A stretch of DNA of 64,000 bases. Origin: Hydnum rufescens UP504 (Eukaryota; Basidiomycota; Agaricomycetes; Cantharellales; Hydnaceae). The stretch's first letter is position 1, and each line of letters begins with the position of its first letter. The position numbers were made by a program, and so were the translations under genes. The notes beneath the pieces were generated by a model. That model searched no databases. It had not been told where the DNA came from and saw nothing but the letters and a program-made list of their open reading frames with translations. Shown here in pieces: positions 34,946 to 47,149 of this stretch. Location: assembly GCA_014904985.1 (NCBI GenBank), contig MU129007.1:124001-188000 (forward strand). The letters are read 5' to 3'.

Positions 34946-37900
34946 CGAGAATCCTTCGACCCAGGGGTCTAGCTACACGTAGAGTTGGAAAGAGGAAATT
35001 GGACGGCGGCACACTATGAAGTGCCCAGACTCCGGAAGGGTATCGACAAAATGAAGATGCGTCGCGGCAACCTCCGCAAGTCTTGCCGGTCAATTTCATC
35101 CCAATTAGTCTCTTTTTGTGGTGCAGGCTTCCTGGGCCAAATTTGGACGCTGGATCCCCGTGGGGATCCCTGTGATGTTGTGAGGCTCATCCTCGTTCTG
35201 TCACCAATCCGGTCGGGTTGCAAGTCACACCGGTTTTTTTCTGACCCCCGAAAACGCTTATCGAAGCCCAGATCAGCAATATTAATATCTAAACTGGATT
35301 TCCTTAACGATCTGACCTAAGGTTGCAACACTACGGTAAACACATTTCAGTGAGGGAATATCATGATAGCAAGTAACAAACCTGCCATGGTCCATTTCAA
35401 CAGTGTCCATGCGGACAGCCCCTTTAGAGGGCTGCTGTAACTAAGCTCTTGATTTATTTTCTCGCTGCTGTGTGGCAGGGATGCCACGTGTATGGGAGTT
35501 CGTGGCCCACGAGCTCTACCTCATCCCCTTCCGCCAGGATTCCTCGCGTTGAACGGCGAGACAAACACCGTAATCAATGATTAAAAATTGATGGAGTCCA
35601 TCCTTGACACTTTGGACGTTAGGATTTCCTCCTCCAGTATTCCTTGAACAATAGCATCCAGCAGGATCATCACTCTATTATCCACTTTGTCGACTTGTGC
35701 CGCCGCCCAAGCATTTCGTTCCAATGATTCTACTTGTGTCTCAAACTCCCTCAAACTTCATTTTCTAGCCGGTGGGCCTTTACGATATCTGGCAGGTACA
35801 CACTGTTGAAATATTGGTGCGGACTTCTTAATTCTAAAGAGCACATGGGATGGAACGAACCCATTCGCCTATCTCAACAGTGCCTCCCCATGAACTGGGT
35901 TCACTCTTCCAGCCCCATTGACCAAGCAGATCTTGTTGTCGGCGATAGCCAATTGCTTCAACAGATTGTAGGATATGTTTTTATTTTGACAGCCGTTTCC
36001 TTCCCCATCCTTTCGTTACGGGATGGATTCGGAGCCGCACTCAGTAAGCATTGAAGATGGCGGCCTCGGAATCGGACTGATTCTGACTTTCAATAGCTGA
36101 CTGCGTGGCCCTGGTATTGAACAATCTCCCGTCTTCGGGTGGCACGGGGTACCAGTCCTTCCTGGGATATACTTCTGACCCAGGTTCGGGTCGCTAATGG
36201 CCTACGCTCTTCCCTGGAAAACAATGGTTATGTGAAGATTGTTGGGTGCGTACTCTGCGTCGAGTCCGTTCTGCACCCAAATCATCCTTTGAGCTAATAT
36301 CCCTTCGCAGATATGAACATAACTGTAAGAAGATTTTTTAACCCGTGTCTGCGCTCTAACGACCATTACTTTAGAGGAGGTGCCTTCGAATCCTGACAGT
36401 GTGGTGCGGCCACAATTCCATGACAATTTCAACCTAATGCTTTTTGTGCGTGGGTTTCAGCTTTCGAAACCCCATGGCGCTTAGACTATCATAGGACTGC
36501 TTAGCATTGCTATGCTGGAGGGGTTGGCGGTAAATCTAATGTTCACAATAGTTATCCCGGAAAAGATGCCCAGTCTACGGAGTGTGCTGCCACAATCGGC
36601 TCTGACAAATGGACTGCTATCAAATGGCAAACAAACACCCCTGGATTTGGGGCCGATCTCTCAGCCTTGATGTGGTTGTTGGCGGCCCAACCTGATGTGG
36701 CGGGTTTCACCATTCCGCCAAGAGATCTAAGCCGTGCTTCTCACTCTTAAAATCAAGGGGGTTCTTCTCGGGTCTGACAGTTGTGGTGACCCAGGGTTCC
36801 GGGTGTCGTTACCGTCTCTGGCGGATCGTCGTCAGTGAACCAAGGATGTGAGTATATTGGGCCTCTCTTTCCCATCAGGGGTTGGGCATTTCACAGATGT
36901 GTGTTCGATTAATGCTCGGAATGACCCAGGCCAGTAGTCCCAGAGATTCGGGTAATCCTTGGGGTCTGCATTGGTGTCTGTTGGTGGAAACTCTCCTGGG
37001 CCTTCGTCATCTCGGTGTTCAAGAATGGCCGTCTCAGCAGTTCCGATTGGAACCGTTATAGCATCTTGAGCTTTCAATATTTTGCCAGCGATATAGGTGC
37101 CGTTGCCGATGTCCGGATTTTGATATCCTTGGCCCTCAGGTCGTTTTGAACTGTAATGATTCGGCCTCCATCACTGGGAACCCGTGTCTGTTATTGCCAT
37201 GATAGAATTCCGTGGATACCAAGCAACATATACCTCCCCAGCCCTGTGGGGATCACTAAATTGTGGTGGTACCCGCGGCCGCTGGATTCCTCTTATTCTG
37301 TATATGCTCGATAGCAACTGCTATCTTTCATCATCAGATTTCAATAACACCACTCGTATCACTTCGGTCCACCAACTTATCTTGGGTTACATTATCCATT
37401 CGATAATCTAGCATTTTATTTACAAACCAGTGCCAGTCAAGAGTCTTCAAGCAGCGTAGTTACGAATGGTACTGTGTGGAGGACGATAGCCACCCTGTCC
37501 CAATGAGATGTTCATGACATTGTGGATACGTGTCAGTACTGCACTCGCCCAGCAGTCAAGGGGCATGTCATTCCCAGGATGGGCTCGGCAGGGGAGTAAG
37601 ACCCGAAAAGGGTACAAATTACAGCCCAGTTCGGACGGAACATACAGATGTGCATGCACAACGATTACTTCGGCATCGCCTCGAGTGTAGCTGAGTGAAG
37701 CCAGATAGATCAGAGTAAAAATCACTGGTTCTGTTCTGAGAACTTCGGCTGGCAGATCTCGCGAAGGCTACGAATGTGGCATGCAAGTTGTGCAAGAGAC
37801 ATGACAGGTACATCGAAATCTGAGCCAAGAATCAAGGTATTTCGGGTGGTGTCGCATCCAACAGAGTATATAGCGCGAAACGGAAGCGCCAAATTACTCT

Positions 37901-38025
37901 GGGCACCTACATCGGAGATCTCCGTCTACTGTATAGCTGACGACCTTGCATCCGGGGCAGACCTTTCAATCCAGACATAACCGTCGCGCTGTACCGACCC
38001 ATCTAGCATCGCCCTATTATCTACC
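34946..38025. other. Interval with scattered coding-like fragments
   Basis: No complete gene was found. On the plus strand, short protein-like pieces occur near 35850-35900 (STWDGTNPFAYLNSAS), 36098-36200 (ADCVALVLNNLPSSGGTGYQ) and 36545-36750 (KWTAIKWQTNTPGFGADLS, then MWLLAAQPDVAGFT). They are separated by stops and shifts. On the minus strand, 36832-37200 and 37447-37725 are also protein-like. These look like remnants of one or two lost genes. No family was recognised. Confidence 0.3.
36832..37183 (-). pseudogene. Frame-broken fragment of an unknown protein
   Basis: The minus strand reads GGRIITVQNDLRAK, then, after a probable one-base loss in the CC at 37127-37128, GYQNPDIGNGTYIAGKILKA, QDAITVPIGTAETAILEHRD, PTDTNADPKDYPNLWDYWPG and SFRALIEHTSV, with a stop at 36832. 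The sequence is strongly protein-like, with acidic and aromatic motifs, but I recognise no family. No upstream start was found. Confidence 0.4.
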
Positions 38026-38697
38026 ATGCCTGGCGTCCGTGACATTAGGTTAGGCGTGGTTGTCTCTCTTCAAGGTACACAATGCAGAACTGAGAGTGAT
38101 GAATTTCTTTTTTTTGTTGGCAGTGCTGACGCTTTCATCGATGCGTATGCTTCCCACTTGAAGCGCTCTGGGAAACTAGAAGTCCCAACATGGGTTGATC
38201 TCGTCAAGACAGGCTCATACAAGGAGCTAGCCCCTTACGACCCAGACTGGTACTACATTCGCGCTGGTAAGTTGATAGACTTATTCCCCCCCAATTGGTC
38301 TCCCTTTGATTCTCGATTTCCCTCCTCATTCTCCCCGTTATCATTGTATGCGTTCTCTTTTTTGTTCTCAGCTGCGGTAGCCCGCCACATCTACTTGCGG
38401 AAACATGTCGGCATTGGCGCCCTTACTAAATTGCACGGTGGACGCAATCGACGCGGAAACCGCCCCTCCCATCACCACGACTCCTCCGCTTCTGTACAAC
38501 GTAAAGTATGCCAGTCTCTCGAGAAAATTGGTGTATTGGAAAAAGCTCCCGATGGGGGCCGCCGAATTTCTCAAGATGGCCAGAGAGATTTGGATCGTAT
38601 TGCGACAGCCGTTGTAGAGGCAGCGAAGGGGGAGGATGAGGATGAGGATGAGGAGGCAGAGGATGATGTGGCGGAGGAGGAAGATGATGATGAGTAA
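38026..38697 (+). CDS. RPS19: 40S ribosomal protein S19 (eS19)
   Basis: This is a small-subunit ribosomal protein needed for pre-40S maturation. Exons are 38026-38048, 38124-38266 and 38372-38697, 163 residues, no frame break. The sequence starts MPGVRDIS and runs through AYASHLKRSGKLEVPTWVD, AVARHIYLRKHVGIGALTKL, HGGRNRRGNRPSHHHDSSAS and LEKIGVLEKAPDGGRRISQD. The core is unmistakable. After VVEAAKG an unusual tail of about 20 almost purely acidic residues (Glu/Asp) is encoded by GAGGATGAGGATG-type repeats; human and yeast eS19 end without it. There is a very short first exon, common in ribosomal protein genes. Confidence 0.97.
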   Translation: MPGVRDIRLGVVVSLQGTQCRTESDEFLFFVGSADAFIDAYASHLKRSGKLEVPTWVDLVKTGSYKELAPYDPDWYYIRAGKLIDLFPPNWSPFDSRFPSSFSPLSLYAFSFLFSAAVARHIYLRKHVGIGALTKLHGGRNRRGNRPSHHHDSSASVQRKVCQSLEKIGVLEKAPDGGRRISQDGQRDLDRIATAVVEAAKGEDEDEDEEAEDDVAEEEDDDE

Positions 38698-38943
38698 CGT
38701 GGCCCAGCATCTCTTATACATCCATGACCCTATGGGCATGCGCCTCTAATCTTGTATGTGATATGCCATGCCCGAACTCAAAATTCGCATTCAGGGCTGC
38801 CTGAGACGGAGAAGCGTAGCGCGCGAGACTAGTAGAGGGACAACACTGATAAATTAAACATACGTACACAGCCTATGGGTCGACATCGAGCATCGAAAGC
38901 AGGAAAATACAAGTATTTGAACAGAACAGCAGGTATTAGTAAC

Positions 38944-40559
38944 CTATGAAGCTTCAGCATCCCACACCTCCTTTCGGCGTCGCGCTGCAGGATCCATTGA
39001 CACCATGGGAACAGGTCTGGGAAGTGGTCTGACACCCGCGCGGGTGATCGTAGAGTGATGACTCTCCCCATAGGATGCAGGGAGCGAAGTAGCAAATGGG
39101 TGCGAATCATATAGGTAGGGGTCATAGGACTCCAAATCTTCTTCAAGATGCGGGCGCTGTAGAGGAGAGAGGCGAGCTTCAGGGCTGCTGTGCTGGGTGA
39201 TCTCGCTGGTTACGGGGGACTCGAACATTTCGCTGGCAGCTGCGTCGGTATCCTTGACTACGTAATCAGAAGATGGCCCCTTCGCGTCGTTTCGATGGCA
39301 AATGTAGGGGCGGGTCGACTGAGGTCGACAATGCCATTCCCAGATTGTTTCGATTTGACGTCGAGATGGGATGACTGGCGTTGCCGTTGAGGGCTCGAAC
39401 CCGGATTGGATTGGCTAGTAGTGCCGCGAGATGTCGCGCTGAGGTCGAAAGTCCCACCGCTATAAAGGGAACCGCGAACATTTAGAATTATCCGCATGGT
39501 CATAGTGACCGTGAGGACCGTCGTCATACTTCATTCAAGGGGAACCATTCTTGTCAATCGGGGGTGGGGGAAAGACGAGATGGGAGGCTGAATACCTTGT
39601 GACAATGGTTTTGACGGGATCCGCCTCATCCTGGGCCTTGATGAGGAAGAAGTACAGAAGATTAATAAGGTTGATACCCATTACCACCTGGAGCATGGCA
39701 AACGTGAGGAAAGCTGCAGTTCCGATAGGAAGCACCTCAGAACTCACAGCGTAGAGGGTGAGCCCATCACGAATGGTTAGTTTCCACCATGATATATGCC
39801 TAGTCCGAAGCGATATAATGGAACGATTGAGCGCCAGAACGAACTAGAGAGGAAAATGATAAGTTGATGCCAGAGGGGAACATGCAGAGTGTAACGCACA
39901 GTGATAATGTATAGGAGTGTCGGGGGTGCCCAATATACTCCGACCCAATCATGCTGAGGACCAGGTATGCAGCCTTGGGTGGGCTTTAGGGGTACAATAC
40001 GATAGAAGAAACAGCTTGCAAAGTGGACGGCGAATTGGACGAGAAGTAGAGCAGAAAGTGGGATTTTCACACGTAGACTTTGCTCATAAATTGCGGAGGC
40101 ACGAATGACGAGAGCACTGGAGCTGAGCATCATCAAGACGGCGGTCATAATAGGCTCAAAGAGATAGAAACGTCTGCAGCTGCTCTCCGAGAAGTTGGGA
40201 TCAAGATATGTAACTCCTGACACCCGGAAAAAGTTAACGATAGGCCTGGGAACCGAAAGCAGAATTTCAGGCCAACTGACCGATCGCAATAAATTCTATG
40301 GGCATGATATAGCGCAGCAGGAGATAGATGACTTTAAGTAGAGGCCATCCTGGTGTTCTTTGTAAGCGCCATGTGCGGGGACTAAGGACTAATATCGAGG
40401 TGTGAAGATCTGATATGCATGAAGATGTGCGGATTAAGGCTCACCAAGGGTATCCCACGCTGCGACGGTCAAGGAACAAACGAGGAAATATCGGGCGGCA
40501 CTCAGATGTGGGCCGAGAGCAAGGGAGGGGGGAAGGAGCTGCTGGATGGAACTCATAAT
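38944..40559 (-). CDS. Multi-pass membrane protein, DUF6533-like
   Basis: This is a fungal-type 7-TM protein of unknown function. The candidate start MSSIQQLLPPSLALGPHL at 40559 is followed by RYFLVCSLTVAAWDTL and WPLLKVIYLLLRYIMPIEFI, the arrangement I associate with the DUF6533 N-terminal domain (recalled, not checked). Later hydrophobic segments are FEPIMTAVLMMLSSSALVIR, PLSALLLVQFAVHFASCFFY, VYWAPPTLLYIITV, ISWWKLTIRDGLTLYAVSSE and FLTFAMLQVVMGINLINLLY. A cytosolic tail is rich in Ser, Pro and Arg and ends RRRKEVWDAEAS. Several introns are present. The junction near 40230-40280 does not close cleanly, so one exon border or base is uncertain. Confidence 0.7.
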
Positions 40560-41467
40560 TTGGGCGCGGGTGAGTTTTCGGGGGAAGCCATTCTTTATAA
40601 GCAATTGCAATATATAATGGTCGCATAGCCACGGCACCTACCTGATCAGGATCGGCGATTGGCGATTACGCCCTTGCCCTTGACAATGCCTTGGAGGGTA
40701 CACACGGTATTTTCCAATACTCTGGCATGAGGAATCATCACTCGAGAACCCGCAGTCTTGTTGCGGGCCAGTCAGTAGATTGAAAATAGTCGTAGTTCAC
40801 ACATGGAATGATATTTCAACCAAAGAGACCTGTGCGATGGGCCTGATCCTTGGTTACAGGCTTACACCAAGAGACATTTCAATAGAGAAGTTAATTTTAT
40901 TGCCATAGCCGACTTGAAAAATGTATTCTCTGGGGTCCCACCCCGTGACCGTGCTTATGAGCACAAGCTGGTCAATATTCGAACTACAGTGAATGAATCA
41001 GACCAGCTCCCGTGTCGGCCCAAGGGACTGCAACGTCGGGAGGTGGCGACAGTTTCCAGGCATGTTTTATTAGGTTCCAATGATTCTTTATTCATGAAAC
41101 CCCGAAATATTTCAACCAAGGTCTTACAGAATACAGATGCGGGTATTTTGTTCAAGATGACATGTCCACATGTTGGTGGAGACCGGCATCCTCCGTAACG
41201 GATGTCACATGGACCCCGGATATCCTTGCGAAAAGTTCCCGGATCAAATCAGCCACAAAAACTAAATTTCCGTCGACATGAGCATCGCTGTAATTGCTCA
41301 GCTCCCCTATCAGGGCGACGAAATCTGTGAGTAAAATACACTATTGTCTGATGTCCGCACATTTCTGTGGGAGGCGAACGAATTCGGCAGGTGCCGTTTT
41401 AGGCTTCCACATGCTAAGAACCTCAATTGTCTTGCTAGGATAAGGTGTCCCCCCGCCCGAGATCGTC
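40560..41467. other. Intergenic, divergent promoters
   Basis: This is the shared upstream region of the membrane protein (-) and glycerol kinase (+). Open frames here (for example 40914-41198) have no recognisable product. No regulatory motif was assigned. Confidence 0.4.
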
Positions 41468-43455
41468 ATGGCCGGTCTAAAGCAAGGGGAATTCGTGGGC
41501 GCACTCGATTGTGGAACGACCTCTGTTCGCTTCATCGTCTTTGATTCCTTCGCTAACATTATTGCAGAGCATCAGCTCGAGTTTACCCAGTATTATCCTC
41601 GTCCTGGTTGGCACGGACACGATGCTACTGAGATTATCCAGGTTGCACAGGAATGCATCGCTGGAGCCGTGAGCAAACTGGAGGGGAAAGGCTGGTCCGG
41701 GAAGAGTATCAAGACCATCGGCATAACGAACCAACGTGAGACCACCGTTGCTTGGCACCGTATCTCGGGGAAGCCCCTATGTCAAGCTATTGTATGGACG
41801 GACACGAGAAATAAAGGCGAGGTCACTGCGTATGAGCGCAAGCTCAATGAAGTGGGCTTCGAAGTCGAAGATGGCTCGTTTGTCCAGGGGCGATGATGCT
41901 GTGGAGATCCTCAAGACATTGTGGGTATACTGACAGAGAAATATACGCTAGGACCGCCTACTGACCGCTGGGATTAATATGATCGAAAGGACGGGCTTGA
42001 AACTGTCAACTTACTTTTCGGCTCTAAAGTTGCACTGGATGATTCAGCATTATCCAGAGGTAAAAGAGGCCCACGAATCTGATAACCTGTTATTCGGGAC
42101 TGGTAGACTCATGGGTCGTCTATGTCAGTCAATTCGACTTTCTCCTTTATGCGTCTAACTTCACATCCGATTCATTTGTTGGAAGAATTTGACGGGGGGC
42201 GCCGCGGCTAATGGTCTACATATCATCGATGTTACAAATGCATCCAGAACACTCCTTCTGAACCTAAACACATTGGAATGGTCACACTCCCTTCTCCGTT
42301 TCTTTTCCCTCAAGCCATCCATCCTTCCCCGCATCGTTTCGTCTTCCGAAGTCTATGGGACAATCTCATCTGGCCCGCTCGAAGGCGTCCCGATTGCTGG
42401 AATTGTAGGCGATCAACAAGCCGCTCTGGTTGGCAACAAATGCTTCGCTCCTGGAGAGGCTAAAAATACGTATGGCACTGGTGCATTCTTATTGTTCAAT
42501 ACTGGCCACGAGGTCATTAAGAGCCAGAATGGTCTCCTGAGCACGGTGGCGTACCAAAACGGCCCTGGAGCCAAGCCATTCTATGCACTCGAAGGCAGCA
42601 GTGAGTCACACGTCCTGAGTATCTACTACCATCGTCGCTCTGAGGCCGCTGTGCAGTTGGTGTCGCAGGAAGTGCCGTTAAATGGTGGCACCAAACTCCA
42701 ACAGGAATTGTGCTGTAGATTGACCCCTTTGTACAGGCTACGCGATAAGATGGGCCTAATTAATTCCGCAGCAGAGGTCAACGTCCTCGCAGAAAAAGAA
42801 TCCACATCCGGCGGAGTGTACTTTGTTACGGCGTTCGGAGGCCTTCTTGCCCCATACTGGGATACTAGCGCAGGAGGCATGCTCATCGGTATGGTTCCCA
42901 CTGTGTATCTGTGTGCGCTGCATATTAACAGTCGTATTCTGCGGAAAACTTGTTCTTGTAGGTTTGACACTGTACACCAACCCTTCGCATATTGCTCGAG
43001 CGACACTCGAAGCCGTCTCGTATTCTACTCGTGCTGTTCTCGAGGCGATGAAAGCAGACAGTGGTGTTGAGCTCCGACACCTCAAAGTAGACGGTGGAAT
43101 GACGAATGGTGATATCGTCATGCAAATCCAAGCCGACATTGGCGGTTTTGACGTCGTCAGACCTGAAATGCGGGAGTACGTGACACGAAGGTCTCGGACC
43201 GCATCATAATGGATCTTCCTAACCCCTTTCTGATCAAGATCAACGGCCCTTGGTTGCGCTCTTCTTGCCGGATCTGCGATTCGTCTCTTCGGATGGGATA
43301 TTTCCAAGCCTGAGACTCTCGATAAGGTCAACACTGCAGGCAGTACGACTTTCTCGCCTAAGCTGGGAGAAGAGGAGCGAGCCAGTGGCTGGAAAGGCTG
43401 GCAACGAGCCGTCGAGAAAAGTAGGGGCTGGGAAGATGTTCAGGAAGAAGATTGA
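41468..43455 (+). CDS. GUT1: Glycerol kinase
   Basis: This is an ATP-dependent glycerol 3-kinase of the FGGY family, the first step of glycerol use. Exons: 41468-41920, 41990-42123, 42186-42600, 42657-42684, 42737-42888, 42962-43175, 43239-43455. Removing two extra bases, a G in 41887-41890 and a G at 42102-42103, gives 1611 nt, 536 residues. Motifs: [17 protein letters not shown] at the N-terminal ATP site, [97 protein letters not shown] and [18 protein letters not shown]. The C-terminus ends [10 protein letters not shown]. All the catalytic landmarks of the family are present, so the gene is probably functional and the two frame breaks are likely sequence errors. Confidence 0.95.
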
Positions 43456-44606
43456 GTCAGGTACTGTGACATACCTCAACAAGGGGAGCTTCAAATTTTT
43501 CCTCTGGCCCCGGGTCGCTGAATTTTTGTACATGTTTTTTTTGATGTTGTAAACAAAGCTACCGAGGGTCGAAATGAATTTGTAAATTTCGCCCCGCCTG
43601 CGGGGGCTGAGCCAGTATTGACAGCCGTGTCCACGTCTCAAGGACATTGAGGGCTCGAGGGAAACTGCACTGTACTAATAACAGTAGATCATTGTGGGCT
43701 TTCGAGGTCACCGAGTTCTCCCTGACGTGGCTCACTCATGATGTTATTGCAGCTTGATAACGCGATTATGACCCTCGGCTGTCCGCCGTCTGTAGCTTGC
43801 GGAACCTCGTAATACAAATGTGCTCAGCGGCCCCGCGTCTGTCTGGGATATGGCCACGAATGCACTTGGTTCCTCAAAATAAGTTTACTGGAAGAAAAGG
43901 CAGGGGTACTGTACTGCACACAGGTGGTTTTGAGGAGGGGGATTCGCATCCTTGCCGGAGGGTGTTATGATACAGGTAGAGCGATATAATAAAGATCCTG
44001 AGGTACGGTACAGTAGTCATTTTCCTTACTCTCATGATTGAAATAATCCAGCCCTAAACGGTTTTTCGAGGATCCCCTCTGAGAATTGAATCCATCCCAC
44101 CCGACGCTTAAGCCTCAGGTCATGCAGATCGTCTATGACTATTGGGCGATGACAGAAACTGAGTCTTCTGAGCATGTGGAGGGGTGAAATCAGGGAGGAA
44201 CGTTGGGCAGCCAACAGACACCGTATGCAGTTCAGTTAGCATTTGGTCACGCGCGTGCGCAGACTAGATTGGATTCCGGGAATAGCTACTCAGAGCGTCA
44301 TTTACTAGGAGGATCTAATCCAAGGGTAATCAGGACCACAGCAAATGAGTCTATGAGAACTAGTTCACCTTTCAATTCTTCTCGGCATTGCGTGATCCCA
44401 GAATGGATTGGAGCAGATTATATAGCGTTGCATCCCATGAGATGCACTGAATCCAACACAGGCAATACCCTGTGCACTAGCCAGGCGCTCTTTCACTTTC
44501 AACGCCGGCCAATCTTCCGTCTCCGTGGACAGAATCGGGGTGCAGGTAATGTGCTAGCCTATTTATCATACCAAGCCTTGGCCTGATACGCTACGATAAG
44601 TAAATA
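43456..44606. other. Intergenic, convergent 3' flanks
   Basis: This lies between glycerol kinase (+) and the coiled-coil family gene (-). No gene was seen; the frame 44203-44586 has no recognisable features. Confidence 0.4.
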
Positions 44607-45310
44607 TTAGGTAGTGAGACCATTTCCAACATACCGATCCACGTAGTGATCTTTCCACAAGTTCTCGCCGATATTGAATAGGACCTTGGGAACGTAATTC
44701 CCTTCGTAAGTCCAGCCTGCGGGACCGTGGTCTAGAAGCACTGCAATGGGCTTTCCATATTCCCTAACGTGTTGCTCTCGGGGTTGCTTCCCAACACCCA
44801 TAGTGATTGAACGATTGAGAATTCGTTGCGGTAGTCTTTGAACCGGCCGAAGTCCTGTTTACTAAGATAGAGAGTCCACTTCGTCGAACTGCAGTCAAAT
44901 TTAGGTCAGTGAGCTTAGATATATATTCGCACTCGTAGGAAATGCCATACATTTGAACCTGATGGCAATTCGTCAGTATTTTCATTCCACCACGGGATAA
45001 ACCGTGGTCACCTTGCTCTCGCGCTGAATTCGATACATTGCCTTACAGAGACTAGGTTGATCCTCATGCCACACCGAGGAACAAGCGTTGGGTTTAGTTG
45101 GAAGAGGGTAAGCTCCCATACGCTTAAGACCTGCTGATCGCATCAGGCGGTACTCCTCCATAGACTGGAGTGGAAAGTGACTGGTATGTGTGCATGAGCA
45201 TACAAAACATAACGACCTTTGGCACTCCAGAAAGAAGGGGCGGGTCCACCACCGGAGAGACTGCATCCCCAATAACTGTCGTTAAATTCTACACCTCGTC
45301 AGAAAGCAAG
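44607..45310 (-). pseudogene. Truncated paralogue of the coiled-coil family gene
   Basis: Minus-strand exons give MEEYRLMRSAGLKRMGAYPL, VWHEDQPSLCKAMYRIQRES, ISKLTDLNLTAV, and then YGKPIAVLLDHGPAGWTYEG, NYVPKVLFNIGENLW, stop 44607. These align with VWHGDQSGLFELIESVRAKE and FGKPVPIFMRRDRSAWSYEG of the next gene (45422-46929). No start codon or N-terminal coiled coil was found upstream, and the C-terminal third of the paralogue is missing, so it seems to be a partial copy. Frame changes between pieces could be introns or errors. Confidence 0.5.
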
Positions 45311-45421
45311 GTTTCAATTTACCTCCTAATACCTCACTCGGACGTAGAATCCTGTCTCTTTACACCTCGGCTGACCTACAAGATATAGATAAGTAGTAAA
45401 CTAGACCAAAACAAGAAATCT

Positions 45422-46929
45422 TCAAAACCTTAGAGTGGTTCTGCCCCCGGCTCTCGTCTGGTTCAGCGTCAATCGACTGAATGGATGCTGAGGAATGGAC
45501 TTCATACCATCACGAGCTGAACCTGCGTCCTGGATAGGATAGGTCAATACCCGATCAGAATACCACCTATAAATACATACCTTCAAGGATGTGTATAGCT
45601 GAAGATCCCATCCTACTCGCTTGAATGTAACACACACAATTTGGTCACCCCGCGCATATCTTCGCATCGCTGTGTTAATGGCAACTTGACCCTCCGGCGT
45701 CATGGGATCCGGATGAACACAATGCGCAAATCTTTCCGTGATGGCGACTTTCGACTGGCGTTATTCACTGCCATCAGATATTAGGATGTAACACGTAAGT
45801 CCTTCCAAACGTACTGATTTGAATGGTGGGCTTGGCCAGAGAACGTCACCCAGGACAAACAAAGGTTTGCTGATAAATGTACCTTCATAGGACCACGCAG
45901 AACGATCCCGACGCATGAAGATAGGGACAGGCTTGCCGAACAATCTCCGAATCCGATCACCCGAGTCTTTGCCATAGGAGTGAGGAGCCACCATTAGATT
46001 CGTCGTCAATATAGAAAACTTGTCGGCCACGTCGGTCGTTCCCTCTAAATCTTCGGGGGAGAGGTATATCATTGAACTAGTCGGAGGCCAGCTATCCTCG
46101 GACTATGAGACACTTCGACGGCCATGTTCAGTGAGCACGACAGCGTACATACCCCTTCTCCTGTACAGAATACAATGGGACATTTTGATACAATACACCA
46201 CCCAAGCGAAACGTACCTCCTTGGCTCTGACACTTTCTATCAGTTCAAACAACCCAGACTGATCCCCGTGCCATACAGGAGCGGCAGAGAGTGGCTTCGA
46301 CCCACCGTCGGAAGTGTGCACATCCTCAAGCCGCCAAGAGCGCCATGAGTTAAACACGGTCATTGACTGGTGGGAATTATCATTCGCGAGAAGGACCCCA
46401 ACTGCCGAGAGACGAACCTCAGGCGAGCCTGCAAACACATATTTGTCCAAGTTCAAGTGGCAATATTCTTTTCCGGCATACGATGGAGCATTGCGAACCG
46501 CGCCAACACGAGCGGTGTCCTCCCTAAAAGTAGAATCATCTGAAGAGACTTCTTTAGCCAGGGGTGCTTTGGATTTCTAATTTAGGATGGTTTGAATGTG
46601 AGAAACAAGGAAACTGCCAAACAAAAAAAGGGTCATCAGGGAACATACGTTCACGGTGGGCCTGGCATTTGACGGAGGAAGAGCAGGAAGGAGGTGGTCT
46701 AATTCCGTGCGCACTTGCGCCAGCTCCTCCTTTTTGGCTTCCAGTTTAATTTCAAGCTCGGTAATTTTTTTCTGGACAGGTGCACATGGGGATAAACCAA
46801 AAAATTACTATGGATATCGCAAGATACCTTCTTTAACGTCAATTTTTTACGGAGACGCGTGTTTTCATCCTCTGTCAACCGGGAAAGCTCCTCCAAGAGA
46901 ACGGGATCAGTTCCAATTACGGAAGTCAT
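45422..46929 (-). CDS. Coiled-coil protein of unknown function, tandem family member
   Basis: The start MTSVIGTDPVLLEELSRLTE at 46929 leads into a coiled coil (LTEDENTRLRKKL, KKITELEIKLEAKKEELAQV). A linker follows, then a conserved domain: LDKYVFAGSPEVRLSAVGVL, HQSMTVFNSWRSWRLED, PVWHGDQSGLFELIESVRA, LFGKPVPIFMRRDRSAWSYE, KPLFVLGDVLW, VAITERFAHCVHPDPMTPEG, RRYARGDQIVCVTFKRVGWD, stop 45422. Several short introns. I think similar proteins of unknown function (perhaps labelled DUF6697) exist in Agaricomycetes, but that is memory, not a search. The downstream copy at 44607 shares the second half, and the gene at 47150-47629 shares the style of the N-terminal coil. No catalytic motif was identified. 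Confidence 0.65.
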
Positions 46930-47149
46930 GGTATCTACGTGCTCAGGAACACAGAAGCCAGGGTTTTTCGAGCTTCAGAGCCTTGTTAGCCAAGAAGACG
47001 AACAGAACGGGAGGTCTATCCAGCTGAGGGAATCCTGAAAACCACCGGGGCATGCCGAATATTGAAATCCCCGACTCCTCAACAATATTGACAAGCGTCC
47101 AGCCAAGCCCCTAGTCGAGCTATCCGAGAAAATAGGGCTACTGCTCCCA

